Of a stretch of 64,000 nt of DNA, positions 17,716-26,600 are shown piece after piece. Position 1 is the stretch's first letter. Every line of letters starts with the position of its first letter. Where the stretch lies: positions 632,654-696,653 of the forward strand of contig NZ_QJTD01000002.1 of assembly GCF_003217215.1 (NCBI RefSeq). The letters run 5' to 3'. This DNA comes from Winogradskyella epiphytica (GTDB lineage Bacteria > Bacteroidota > Bacteroidia > Flavobacteriales > Flavobacteriaceae). A program made the translations under genes and the position numbers. The notes under the pieces were generated by a model that saw only the letters and a list, made by a program, of their open reading frames with translations, made no database searches and was not told the DNA's origin.

Positions 17716-19540
17716 TGAGTACTGGTGTTTTGTTTAAATAATGGTTTAAGCACTCGCCAATTTCTTCTAAGTGGTTTTCTCTTTCCACTTTTGTCCAGAT
17801 GGATGATTGAGCATAAGATTCTTTTTGATAATAGTTTAGAAATACTCTTTTGGTTGCAATAGGAATAAATGCACCTTTCTTATCCATCTCTATAATTTTT
17901 CTTCGCTTAATTTCGAAAATGGAATTACTCAATGAGATATTTTCTGTTAGTCCTAAAAGAGCCAAGTTTTTAATATTGTGCAGATACAGGTTTTCATCTT
18001 CATCATCTTTTGGAAGTATTTCTATAATGGATGCACTTAAATCCTGAAACTGAGCATAGGTGTATTTTTCTCTATCAATGGTTTTGGCTTGCTCAATGAT
18101 TTCAGCTGCTTTTTTAGTATTGGTAGTTATTGAGGGAAGCACGTTTAAGTGCATATCTAACCAAGAGAACCATTGCTCCCTTTTGTTCTCATTTATGCCT
18201 ATGATATTTTGAGCGTGAATATGCTCTAAGCTCTTATTGATATTCTTGTATATTTCAAAAGGGAAGAAATCGTTGTTGTTATTATTCTTTCGCGTAAGCT
18301 CTGTATTTACCAATAACAGAATTTCTATCAGCTTTTTGTGGTCGTTGCGGTTGTCGTAACTTAAATCGTCCCAATCGTTAGGAATACTCTCTGCTATTAA
18401 ACGGTTTATCTCTTGCTCAAAAAGGTCTTTGTCATTCTCTTTTTTAAGCTGGATGATATCCATAATGTTAGTGCCAATAGCAATGAGGTAACCTACCTTG
18501 TGATAGTAATTTTTATGAGTGTACCAGTAACTTAATGAACGGTATATTTCTTCTATACTTAACCACTTTTCCCAAAGGGATTCTGCATTCTCTTTATCAT
18601 CAAAGAAGTGTATAAAGCTGTATAGATTGTCTTTGCTACTATCTTTTTTCTGAGTCGCTATATCAAACAAGTATTCTATTTTGGAAGCATAACTATCCAT
18701 CTTTTTATTGGATATGAATGCCCAGAATTTAGGGTTGTTGAGGTGGTTTTCAATCTCATCCCATAACTGTATAAGTTGGGTACGTCTTTTTACCTTTTCT
18801 TGCTCTCCAAACTCTTTGAAGCTTTCTTGATTTACAAACTTTGCCTTGATTAGTTCTGCACTATTCAATGGAATTTTACCTCTGTTAAGTCGGGTAAATA
18901 GTTCTTCACTTTTCTGTGAGTTATCGTTTATTTCGTACCAAATAATTTGCGTACTCCATTCTGGCATTATGGTATCACCTTCTGCATCTTTCTTTACACT
19001 CGGAAGTAGCGTATCTAAAAAGTTGTTTTTATCGGAACGCCCTTCAATCTTACCACTATTTTCAAACCAATCTTTAACAGTATCATAGGCTTTACTTAGG
19101 TAATACAAATCAGGTTTAGTGAGATTACTTTCTGTTTGATTTAAGAATTGGCGTGTTTCTGGTCGTGTTTGGTATTCTATGGTATAGATGTCTTCTTTAT
19201 ATTCATCACTGAATTTATCTATTCGTAAGTGTTCTATCCTCAGATACGTTAGGATTCTATGAATAGTGGTTAATCTTTGCTGACCATCAATTAATTCATA
19301 ACCATCAACAGTATCTCCATTTTCTGAAACCCACGTTTTTTTACGTACCACTATGGGTTGAAGGCAGTAAAAGGAATTGACCTTTGCAGGGTCTTGTCTG
19401 TATTCCCAAATATCATTGAGCAATTGGCTTACATTGTGGCTGGTCCATCTGTAACCACGTTGGTAATCGGGTATATAAAAATGAAGCCCCAATAACTCGG
19501 TGATTGTTTTTAGTATGATTTGATTTTCCTGTTTGCTCAT
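17705..19540 (-). CDS. DUF262 (DGQQR) protein, first of a pair
   Basis: The protein has 611 aa. Its DUF262 domain is canonical: YQRGYRW at 26-32 and IDGQQRLTT at 84-92. The C-terminal half resembles the helical region that precedes the DUF1524 HNH nuclease in two-domain family members, but the H-x(n)-N-H residues are not apparent, so nuclease activity cannot be claimed. It is followed with an 11-nt overlap by the 747-aa DUF262 protein. The 177-bp gap in front of it is the longest spacer within the hsdM-to-hsdR block and contains a direct-repeat cluster that may be its promoter/operator. Confidence 0.87.
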   Translation of the reverse strand: MSKQENQIILKTITELLGLHFYIPDYQRGYRWTSHNVSQLLNDIWEYRQDPAKVNSFYCLQPIVVRKKTWVSENGDTVDGYELIDGQQRLTTIHRILTYLRIEHLRIDKFSDEYKEDIYTIEYQTRPETRQFLNQTESNLTKPDLYYLSKAYDTVKDWFENSGKIEGRSDKNNFLDTLLPSVKKDAEGDTIMPEWSTQIIWYEINDNSQKSEELFTRLNRGKIPLNSAELIKAKFVNQESFKEFGEQEKVKRRTQLIQLWDEIENHLNNPKFWAFISNKKMDSYASKIEYLFDIATQKKDSSKDNLYSFIHFFDDKENAESLWEKWLSIEEIYRSLSYWYTHKNYYHKVGYLIAIGTNIMDIIQLKKENDKDLFEQEINRLIAESIPNDWDDLSYDNRNDHKKLIEILLLVNTELTRKNNNNNDFFPFEIYKNINKSLEHIHAQNIIGINENKREQWFSWLDMHLNVLPSITTNTKKAAEIIEQAKTIDREKYTYAQFQDLSASIIEILPKDDEDENLYLHNIKNLALLGLTENISLSNSIFEIKRRKIIEMDKKGAFIPIATKRVFLNYYQKESYAQSSIWTKVERENHLEEIGECLNHYLNKTPVLNEA

Positions 19541-19549
19541 ATAAATAGC

Positions 19550-19714
19550 TTTTCCGAATTAGAATTAAATAAAAAACCCTTGTATATCAGTATATTACGG
19601 CATTTTTCCGAATTAGAGTTAAATAAACCATTTTTGTTTTCCGAATTAGAATTAAATAAGGAACGCTTGATTTTCAGTATGTTAATAACTCTTTCCATTT
19701 TCTAATTAAATAAA
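19550..19714. repeat. Cluster of 24-bp direct repeats in front of the DUF262 pair
   Basis: Three near-identical copies of TTTTCCGAATTAGAATTAAA plus AATAA-like ends start at 19550, 19604 and 19637. A degenerate fourth copy lies at 19699-19714. Start-to-start distances are 54 and 33 bp, close to whole helical turns. The cluster occupies the spacer between the AlbA_2 gene (stop at 19718) and the DUF262 start at 19540. Likely reading: repeated operator sites for a regulator, or a small repeated element. It is not a CRISPR array because spacing is irregular and no cas genes are near. Confidence 0.85.
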
Positions 19715-19717
19715 CTA

Positions 19718-21178
19718 TTAAGCCCAATAAGGAACATATAAACTGAATTTTTTAGACACATTATCAGCATCTTTCGGTTTTACTTTACCTGATTCTATTG
19801 CCTCTTTTATTAATAATGAAATTTGGGATGCCTGTTTATCGTGCATACCAAAACGCTTTCTTAGTGAAGCATTATTAAAGCCTCCATTTCCAAAATATTC
19901 TATGATACTATGTTGATAGCACGCTTCTATACGTTCATCATTAGTCATATCTGCATATTTTTTAGGGGCATACATTGTGACTTTAAATGAATTTTCTAAC
20001 TCTTCAAATTTTAAAGGTGGTAAGCCAAACAGTTCAATAGCAATTACTGCTTTTTCAAATCCTGAGCCTCTTTCCTCACAAATGTTATATCTTCTAAATG
20101 CTGATGCTAATATTTCATTTCTTGATTCAGGTGTTGTGCGAATAAGTCTATCTATCTTTTTGGACGGTAATAGCTTTCCAGGATTACTAAAAACAATTCT
20201 ATCGTCAAAAATTTCAATCATTGGTCCAGAACCTCTAATTGTAAAATCTTGATGAATTAAAATATTTGAAATTAATTCTCTAAGTGCCTGTTCAGGATAA
20301 ATGGATGTGTCTACTCTTAATGCATTTTTTATCACCTCACTATCTTGCAGCAGTCCTTGGATAAAGACAATAAGCGACTCAAAGCCTACAGCATATCCTT
20401 TTCTTCCTGGATATTCTTTGCTTGCACCTGCTTTATTTTTTCCTTCATATTTAATTAGCCGAACAACTTTTCTTGCTAAACCGTCAAACTTGTTTAAATC
20501 TTTAGCTGCTGCAATTGCTCCAAAATTGGTGATGTAATAGCCTTTACCATCAACATTTACCAACATCTTTTCATCCTCTAACCATTTTAGAATTTCTTTA
20601 ATGTCTGATGGTATGGGTTTACCAAGTAGTTCTAAAATTTTATCGTACTCTAAAAGCGTAATTACTTCTACCTCATTTAGTAATTTAGAAGCGTGCAACT
20701 CTTCCCAAGTTGGGGCTTTACTGTTTAGCATTAAAGCACCTACATCTGCTCTTGATGCTTTACGTGTTGTGCCACCACTTCTTATAAAACTATCTTCTAT
20801 GGTTTTTCCTGAAAGATGCACAGGTTTTACCGCACTTTCTGTAATGTAAACAAACAATAATTCTTCGCCTCTAAAGGTTTCTATGCTATGGTCTATTTTT
20901 ACTAAAGGGTCAACTCCATCACGACAAAGTGATGCCAAACGCTCTACTATATTATCTGCTTCATTTCTTTTTATACCTATAATACTTGCCGTTTTGTTGT
21001 TAATGCCAAACACTAAAAAACCACCACCTGGCATATTTGCAAATGCCGAAATATGTTGACATAGTTTGTCGTTTTTTGGCGAAAGGGTTTCTTTCCAATC
21101 TATTTCATTGAGTTCTGAAGGTACTTTACCTAAAGATTTATCTAAATAGCTTATTGCTTTTGGTATCCAATTTTTCAT
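19718..21178 (-). CDS. AlbA_2 (Schlafen-like) and HATPase_c_4 protein
   Basis: The protein has 486 aa with the same two-domain plan as the other AlbA_2 gene in this block, but it is clearly divergent. The N-terminal AlbA_2 domain shows HISAFANMPGGGFLVFGI and a following IIGI strand. The GHKL-like ATPase shows LRELISNILIHQDFT and a GSGFEKAV G-box. The C-terminus looks like a winged helix (residues ~410-486). The start overlaps the hsdS stop by 4 nt, so it is translated with the specificity subunit. Members of this family in restriction loci are often called regulators or putative DNA-binding proteins; the role is not established. Confidence 0.87.
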   Translation of the reverse strand: MKNWIPKAISYLDKSLGKVPSELNEIDWKETLSPKNDKLCQHISAFANMPGGGFLVFGINNKTASIIGIKRNEADNIVERLASLCRDGVDPLVKIDHSIETFRGEELLFVYITESAVKPVHLSGKTIEDSFIRSGGTTRKASRADVGALMLNSKAPTWEELHASKLLNEVEVITLLEYDKILELLGKPIPSDIKEILKWLEDEKMLVNVDGKGYYITNFGAIAAAKDLNKFDGLARKVVRLIKYEGKNKAGASKEYPGRKGYAVGFESLIVFIQGLLQDSEVIKNALRVDTSIYPEQALRELISNILIHQDFTIRGSGPMIEIFDDRIVFSNPGKLLPSKKIDRLIRTTPESRNEILASAFRRYNICEERGSGFEKAVIAIELFGLPPLKFEELENSFKVTMYAPKKYADMTNDERIEACYQHSIIEYFGNGGFNNASLRKRFGMHDKQASQISLLIKEAIESGKVKPKDADNVSKKFSLYVPYWA

Positions 21179-22311
21179 AGGCTATGTGCTGGTGCTTTTT
21201 GATTGTTCATATTCTCCACAACACCACGCATTAAAACAGGGCATAATGGTTTGATGCAGGCTTTTAACTGCTCATTGATGCGTTTACGGGTTTCTAAGGT
21301 GTGGTAAATGGTAACAATGGCTTCTTGTACTTTTATGTCTGGAATAGGTAGTTGTACCCTACACATATTGTCGAAATCAAAAAATTCGTGGGCACTTCCT
21401 TCCGATTTAAACCTTGCATATCTATCAAATTCACTTCTTTTAAAGAACATTAGTAAATATTCTGGTAGAAGTTTTTCTTTTTTTGTGATTTCAAAAACTT
21501 GATATGCTGATGAAACTGCACAAGCTTTATCGCTTAAATCTCTATAGGCAATTGATATTTTCTCTCCATTTCTTGTGGTTGCACGATTATAAGCAAATTG
21601 ACCTGGTAAAACGACCTTAGCTGATTTGATGTTCTTACCAACCTGCTTGGGTGTCATAAAATGCTTGTTGTTACTGATACCCTGAAATAAGGTTATACTT
21701 TCATCCGAATTTCTTGTATCAATTGGCTTTATATTCGGACCTAAGGCTTCAAGAGGTCCTTTTTTTATTAAATCTTCAATGTAGGTATCACAAATAAGCT
21801 GTAAATCTTCTAAGCTATTTTCATAGGTCTTTTGATTGTTAAGCAATCCCTTGTAGAGGTTTACATATTTGCGTTGCTCATCTATATCGGGAATAGGGAT
21901 TTCAATTTCGCAAAGGCGTTCGTAATCTAAACTTGCTCTAACACTACTATCACTAATAAACCATCCATACCTATCAGATTCGGGTCTTTGAAACCACATC
22001 ATCATATACTCAGGCAACAACTCATTTTCATCAATTACCTCTATTACAGAATAGGCGGGTGAAATAATGGCAGGTTCATCATCTGTATAAAGAGCTATTC
22101 TTATGGTTTCGTCTCTTCCAACTTGCATTGCAGAATAAGCAAATTGCCCTTTTTGAATAATCTTGTACTTAGACAAATCTGTTCCTGAAACATTTGCAAC
22201 AGAAGGCATAAAATTCTTGGTAATGTTTATACCCAGTAAATTGGTAACCGACAAATTTTTATTGCGGTTATCAACCAGCTGTATATATTTACCAATGGGT
22301 TTATAACTCAT
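21175..22311 (-). CDS. hsdS: Type I restriction enzyme specificity subunit
   Basis: The protein has 378 aa with two target recognition domains (about 1-165 and 190-345). Each ends in the conserved block IxIPxPDIxEQ/VQE that leads into a spacer helix, so the enzyme should read a bipartite DNA site. The start overlaps hsdM by 11 nt and the stop overlaps the AlbA_2 gene by 4 nt. No second or silent hsdS copy and no recombinase sit nearby, so there is no visible sign of shuffling. The recognition sequence cannot be read from the protein by eye. Confidence 0.95.
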   Translation of the reverse strand: MSYKPIGKYIQLVDNRNKNLSVTNLLGINITKNFMPSVANVSGTDLSKYKIIQKGQFAYSAMQVGRDETIRIALYTDDEPAIISPAYSVIEVIDENELLPEYMMMWFQRPESDRYGWFISDSSVRASLDYERLCEIEIPIPDIDEQRKYVNLYKGLLNNQKTYENSLEDLQLICDTYIEDLIKKGPLEALGPNIKPIDTRNSDESITLFQGISNNKHFMTPKQVGKNIKSAKVVLPGQFAYNRATTRNGEKISIAYRDLSDKACAVSSAYQVFEITKKEKLLPEYLLMFFKRSEFDRYARFKSEGSAHEFFDFDNMCRVQLPIPDIKVQEAIVTIYHTLETRKRINEQLKACIKPLCPVLMRGVVENMNNQKAPAHSL

Positions 22312-23860
22312 ATCCTAAAGTTTTAAATGCGTTTATGAGTTGTTCTTGACTTTGTTTTTCTTCTTGCAATAGCTCTTTAAAATCACCCTGAATACGCTTC
22401 ATTTCAGTATCAAAGTCAATACCGCTATCGCCGTCTACAAACTGGATGTATTTGCTTGGAACTAAAGAAAAATCGTTTTCAGCAATTTTGTCAAAATGTA
22501 CCGATTGGCAATATTCAGGAACATCTTTATAGGTCGTTTCCCAATCTGTTTGTTGCCAATTGTGATAATTCTCGGCTACTTTTTCTATATCTCCAGGAGT
22601 TAGCTCAATAAACTTCTTTTCATATTCACTTCCCCAACGTCTTAAATCTATAAAAAGGGTTTCCTTTTCACGGTCACGATAGTTTTTAACTCTATCATTA
22701 ATTGTAATGGTACGTTGCTTTTTATTGCGGTTTAAAATCCAAAGTGTTACACTTATATCTGTAGTATAAAAAGTATCTCGTGGAATGATGATGATAGCTT
22801 CAACCAAGTTGTTTTCAATCAGCTTTCTTCGGATTTTATATTCTTCACCACCACCAGATAAAGCTCCGTTAGCCAAAATAAATCCTGCTACACCATTTTC
22901 GGAAAGTTTACTTACCATATTCAAAATCCAACCATAGTTGGCATTGCTTTTTGGTGGTACATCATAACCTCTCCAACGAGGGTCGTCTTGTAACTCATCT
23001 GCACCTCTCCAATCTTTTTGATTGAAGGGTGGATTTGCCATAATAAAATCGGCTTTTAAATCTTTGTGTTGGTCGTTTGAGAATGTATCAGCGTGCTTGT
23101 CTCCTAAGTTTGCGGAAATACCTCTAATGGCTAAATTCATCTTAGCCAGTTTATAGGTAGTAGGGGAAGATTCTTGACCATAGATAGATACTTCCTTTTT
23201 ATTTCCTTGGTGGCTTTCTATAAACTTAATAGACTGTACGAACATACCACCAGAGCCACAAGCAGGGTCATAGATAATCCCTTTGTAAGGTTCTATTAAT
23301 TCTGCCATAAGGTTTACGATGGTTTTAGGGGTATAAAATTCTCCCTTTCCTTTTCCTTCTTTGATGGCGAATTTCCTAAGAAAGTACTCGTAAACTCTAC
23401 CTATGATGTCTTGAGATTCATCTTCTAAAGTGTTTATTTCATTGATTTTATCAACCAATGATGCCAATTTGGTGCGGTCTAAGCCTAAGCGAGAAAAATA
23501 GTTATCTGGTAAAGCCCCCTGTAAAGCAGGGTTATCTTTTTCAATGGTATGAAGTGCCGTATCTATTTTTAAGGCTAAATCATTTTGCTTTGCATTTTTA
23601 CTGATGTACGACCACCGAGAAATTTCCTCTAAGAAGAATACGTTTTTCATATTGTAGAAGTCTTTCATTTCTACATATTTCTCTTTGCCTTCAGCAATTA
23701 GTTCTTCTCTACGCTCTTCAAATTTATCACTGGTAAATTTCAGAAAAATCAACCCTAATACTACGTGTTTGTATTCTGAGGGCTCAACAGAACCTCTTAA
23801 TTTATCACAAGACTGCCAAAGGGTTTCTTCTATGGATTTGGTTTTTTCGGTTTTACTCAT
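22301..23860 (-). CDS. hsdM: Type I DNA methyltransferase M subunit
   Basis: The protein has 519 aa. An N-terminal HsdM_N helical domain precedes the N6-adenine methyltransferase, which has the AdoMet motif DPACGSGG at 198-205 and the catalytic NPPF at 276-279. The GEFYTPKTIV segment before motif I is also typical. It methylates adenine in the site chosen by HsdS and forms the core of the restriction complex with HsdR. The gene starts 73 bp after the XRE regulator and overlaps hsdS by 11 nt. Confidence 0.97.
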   Translation of the reverse strand: MSKTEKTKSIEETLWQSCDKLRGSVEPSEYKHVVLGLIFLKFTSDKFEERREELIAEGKEKYVEMKDFYNMKNVFFLEEISRWSYISKNAKQNDLALKIDTALHTIEKDNPALQGALPDNYFSRLGLDRTKLASLVDKINEINTLEDESQDIIGRVYEYFLRKFAIKEGKGKGEFYTPKTIVNLMAELIEPYKGIIYDPACGSGGMFVQSIKFIESHQGNKKEVSIYGQESSPTTYKLAKMNLAIRGISANLGDKHADTFSNDQHKDLKADFIMANPPFNQKDWRGADELQDDPRWRGYDVPPKSNANYGWILNMVSKLSENGVAGFILANGALSGGGEEYKIRRKLIENNLVEAIIIIPRDTFYTTDISVTLWILNRNKKQRTITINDRVKNYRDREKETLFIDLRRWGSEYEKKFIELTPGDIEKVAENYHNWQQTDWETTYKDVPEYCQSVHFDKIAENDFSLVPSKYIQFVDGDSGIDFDTEMKRIQGDFKELLQEEKQSQEQLINAFKTLGYEL

Positions 23861-23933
23861 TTATTTTAATGTTTTTTCAACGGTATTCGTGAATGAGCAA
23901 GCTCATTTCTTCATAACCATATATGTGTATTTC

Positions 23934-24224
23934 TTATTTTTTGTTTGCTTTAATATCCTTTTCTGCCATTTTTAAGGCTTGTAATGCTTGTTCTTCACCA
24001 TTAACTACATCTAATAATTGATCTGTAAGCCAAAGCGATAAAAGCACATCTTTATTTTCGTTGAGTATTTCTGCTATCTTTAGCACCTGTTCCCGTTTTG
24101 CTCTGCGTTCGCCACGTTCAATCTTGCTAAACATAGGTGTGTCAATTTCCAACTGAGCCGAGAGCTGCCTTTGGAGTAACCCTTGACTTTCTCTAAGTTC
24201 TTTAATGCGATTGGCTAATTTCAT
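23934..24224 (-). CDS. XRE-family helix-turn-helix regulator
   Basis: The protein has 96 aa with a Cro/CI-type helix-turn-helix at about 1-60 (LRESQGLLQRQLSAQLEI, then MFSKIERGERRAKREQVLKIA). It opens the defence block and lies 73 bp before hsdM in the same direction. Small XRE proteins at this position commonly control the restriction-modification genes, delaying restriction until DNA is methylated. A TTTGAC/GTCAAA palindrome about 100 bp before its start is a candidate operator. Confidence 0.93.
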   Translation of the reverse strand: MKLANRIKELRESQGLLQRQLSAQLEIDTPMFSKIERGERRAKREQVLKIAEILNENKDVLLSLWLTDQLLDVVNGEEQALQALKMAEKDIKANKK

Positions 24225-24325
24225 CTTTCAGTGTTTATTAATTTCTCCACAGTAAGATGTATTGTTTTAGATTTAATAAATGATTTTTTATAATTCATAG
24301 GGGGAATTTTTTTAATCTTTTAAAT

Positions 24326-24339
24326 TTTGACTTGTCAAA
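24326..24339. promoter_or_regulatory. Palindrome, candidate operator of the XRE regulator
   Basis: TTTGACTTGTCAAA forms a perfect 6-bp inverted repeat with a 2-bp centre, about 100 bp upstream of the XRE start. A further TTGTC follows at 24343-24347. Its dyad shape fits a dimeric XRE protein. No clear TAnnTTTG promoter was found beside it, so the assignment is tentative. Confidence 0.35.
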
Positions 24340-24418
24340 TATTGTCCAATGTAAGAAAAAATTGTAGAAAAAGAATAAGGAAAACCGTAAAAAAGGAAAA
24401 GAAAATAAAGAGGGTTAA

Positions 24419-24583
24419 TTTGCTTGTAATGTGCTTGTTGAATTAAGGATTTACACACAGATTTTTCTATTTCATATCAAGGGAGTTCGTGATACCTTTC
24501 AGGAATTAAAGGAAACAGCGGATACGAAGGATATGGAATATGCAAAACTCAGTTGGGTTAATAAACTATACTGCACTAACTGA
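24419..24583 (+). pseudogene. Possible C-terminal gene remnant in the 391-bp spacer
   Basis: The spacer between the replication block and the defence block holds one frame on the plus strand, open from 24419 to a TGA at 24581-24583. From about 24480 it reads like real protein (KGVRDTFQELKETADTKD, then AKLSWVNKLYC). No start codon or beginning is present and nothing was recognised. It is opposite in strand to every other island gene, so it may be the tail of a gene lost when the two blocks were joined. The remainder of the spacer, 24225-24418, holds only AT-rich DNA and the palindrome above. Confidence 0.35.
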
Positions 24584-24608
24584 TTTGTCAGGCTATGGCC
24601 TGACAAAT
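24583..24608. terminator. Strong 11-bp hairpin after the DUF3987 gene
   Basis: ATTTGTCAGGC and its exact reverse complement are separated by TATG, 8 bp beyond the DUF3987 stop on the minus strand. The position fits a transcription terminator, but no T-run follows on either strand, so it could be a protein-binding or mobility site instead. It shares the TTTGTCA core with the palindrome near the XRE gene. Confidence 0.5.
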
Positions 24609-24615
24609 ATATAAT

Positions 24616-26508
24616 TTACACCTCCTTGGAATCTTCCATTTCCTCAACTTCCTCAATAGCTAGATTTATATAAGTGTCCTTTTGTTCACGGTGGATTAGG
24701 TTTGCCTTAATAAAACTGGTTATATAGCCTTCGGCTGTTTTTGCAGGAATGTTAAGCTTTTTGGCTACTTCTAAATATTTCTGACGATTGAAGTTTCTAG
24801 GTAAAGCATATAAGAATTTTTCTTTACGGTTCTTTCGGGTGGGCTTGGTTTCTTCTTGTGGGAGTTCACCAAAGACTTTGCTTGAATGTTTTACCAATAC
24901 TTTAATCATAGCCAATGAAGCTTGAAAATCCCTTTCCTCACAAATGAGTTTATTAGAAGTGTCTCCAGTTTGATGGCCTAAATTATATATTTCTCCTGTG
25001 GAGCCATCGAATGCCACACCTTTATTATTGAATTGGATGTGTGGCATTTCTAAAATTCTTAAGGCTGAAAAGAGCATACAGAAACGAAATGCAATTAAAC
25101 CTAACCTTCTAATGGTAGCCATATAGTCCATACCTTGAAGATTGAGGTATTTGACTTGTATTTCACTAAAGAACTGATTGAATTGTTCTTGTTGGTCTGC
25201 GGTTAAGTGAAATTGGAAATCTCCATTGACTTTAAGCAACTTATATAATTCGTAGAACTGGTTGCCTAAGTTTTCAAAGTAATCATCCAGTCCGTTTTCT
25301 GTTGTACTTGCAAATACGTTTTTCCATACAGGTTTCACATTCATATAGTAAAAAATAAAGCGACTGAACAAACCATTTTCTGCACTTGGTATCAAAGCCG
25401 AAACTTGTTTTGGTGTACCTGAAAGGACCGTAGAAAGACAAGGACTTTCTATATCTACAAATTCACGATCCGTTCTTCGATAATAGGAAATAGTTTCGTG
25501 GTGGAATGCTTTTCTGAAACCATCACTATAATTTCCGTAATCGCTTTTAAATGCGTGTGCTAATGTATCTCCTTCGGTTTCAAAAATTAACCCTTTGCCA
25601 TCACTATCGCCCAGTAATTGATATGCTCCTGTTGAACTATTGTTTGCAGGTATAAAGAGCATTTTCTCTGGTGGTCGAGCGGGTTTTTCGATTCCTTCAA
25701 CTTTTCCTTTATTAGCATTGTATTCGGCCATTTCTATTTCAAAGTGTTGTTTGTGCAATTTAGCTTCCTCTCGTAATTCCTTATGAATTGGATTAACCAA
25801 TTGGCGACAATGCACCAAACGACCTTTTCCTGCGGATGCTTGTGCAGTTACAAAAAGGAATAGATTGGAGAACACTTTTTTACCATCATAAATACCGTAA
25901 ATCTTGGGAAAACACGCACTAATGGCCGCCAAAGATCCTAAGAGTAATATATCTCTTTCTTCATCTGATGTTGCTACCTCAACCACTTGTTGCAAGTATT
26001 CGGGTATATCAAAATATAAGGATTTTGGGAATGTTGGCATAAGCTCCGTAATCGATTCTTCTTCTTGGTTGTCTTGAACACCTGGAACTTTGGATGATTT
26101 GAAATTTCTACTATTAACATTATACTGGTCACTTGACTGCGTTATAATTGAAACACCTGCTTGTTTGGCAAGGAAAAAAAAGGTTTTGAGCGATACACCT
26201 TGACCTTTAGATTTTAGGCAATTATCAAATTGCTTGTTGCACTCCTTAATATTGTAACCTGAATAATATTGGCTTACTCTATGAAACAAACTTCTTCCAG
26301 ACTCTCCAAATTCATCAGCAAATGCAAAGCCTATGCTTATCCAATCGTTATAATTAGGAGCAATATCAATTTGTTTTGCTTCTATGTTTTTAATGACCTT
26401 CTCCACTTCTGAATTATTGTCTGTATCTAGTTGGTAATTCTGTTCTGTATTTTGCTGTTGTTGGTTTGGGATTTCCATCCATTCCAACGGATTAAACGTT
26501 TTACTCAT
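24616..26508 (-). CDS. PriCT_2 and DUF3987 replication-type protein
   Basis: The protein has 630 aa. Residues about 30-120 look like a PriCT_2 primase C-terminal domain (NYNDWISIGFAFADEF). The middle (about 160-520) is a DUF3987 P-loop-like module with the AQASAGKGR loop where a Walker A lies. Such proteins are standard in Bacteroidota integrative and mobilisable elements, where they act with a VirE-N/BT4734 protein, probably as helicase/primase for element replication. That role is by association. It sits about 90 bp after its BT4734 partner. Confidence 0.85.
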   Translation of the reverse strand: MSKTFNPLEWMEIPNQQQQNTEQNYQLDTDNNSEVEKVIKNIEAKQIDIAPNYNDWISIGFAFADEFGESGRSLFHRVSQYYSGYNIKECNKQFDNCLKSKGQGVSLKTFFFLAKQAGVSIITQSSDQYNVNSRNFKSSKVPGVQDNQEEESITELMPTFPKSLYFDIPEYLQQVVEVATSDEERDILLLGSLAAISACFPKIYGIYDGKKVFSNLFLFVTAQASAGKGRLVHCRQLVNPIHKELREEAKLHKQHFEIEMAEYNANKGKVEGIEKPARPPEKMLFIPANNSSTGAYQLLGDSDGKGLIFETEGDTLAHAFKSDYGNYSDGFRKAFHHETISYYRRTDREFVDIESPCLSTVLSGTPKQVSALIPSAENGLFSRFIFYYMNVKPVWKNVFASTTENGLDDYFENLGNQFYELYKLLKVNGDFQFHLTADQQEQFNQFFSEIQVKYLNLQGMDYMATIRRLGLIAFRFCMLFSALRILEMPHIQFNNKGVAFDGSTGEIYNLGHQTGDTSNKLICEERDFQASLAMIKVLVKHSSKVFGELPQEETKPTRKNRKEKFLYALPRNFNRQKYLEVAKKLNIPAKTAEGYITSFIKANLIHREQKDTYINLAIEEVEEMEDSKEV

Positions 26509-26600
26509 CTCTTATCTATTTTAAATTATGGTATTCGAACCCAAAACACAATGGTGCCAAGGGTTTTAATTAGGTGTGTTTTGTGTTTCTCATCCATCAT

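Noticed and set aside
19520-19705. Plus-strand 61-codon frame with FSELELNK repeated three times
   Set aside because: The peptide repeat is just the translation of the DNA direct repeats, it runs against the operon and overlaps the DUF262 start.
19550-19714. Possible CRISPR array from the 24-bp repeats
   Set aside because: Only three good copies, spacers of 30 and 9 bp, no cas genes nearby.
21175-22311. Phase-variable or shufflable hsdS
   Set aside because: Only one hsdS, no silent partner, no inverted repeats and no adjacent dedicated recombinase.
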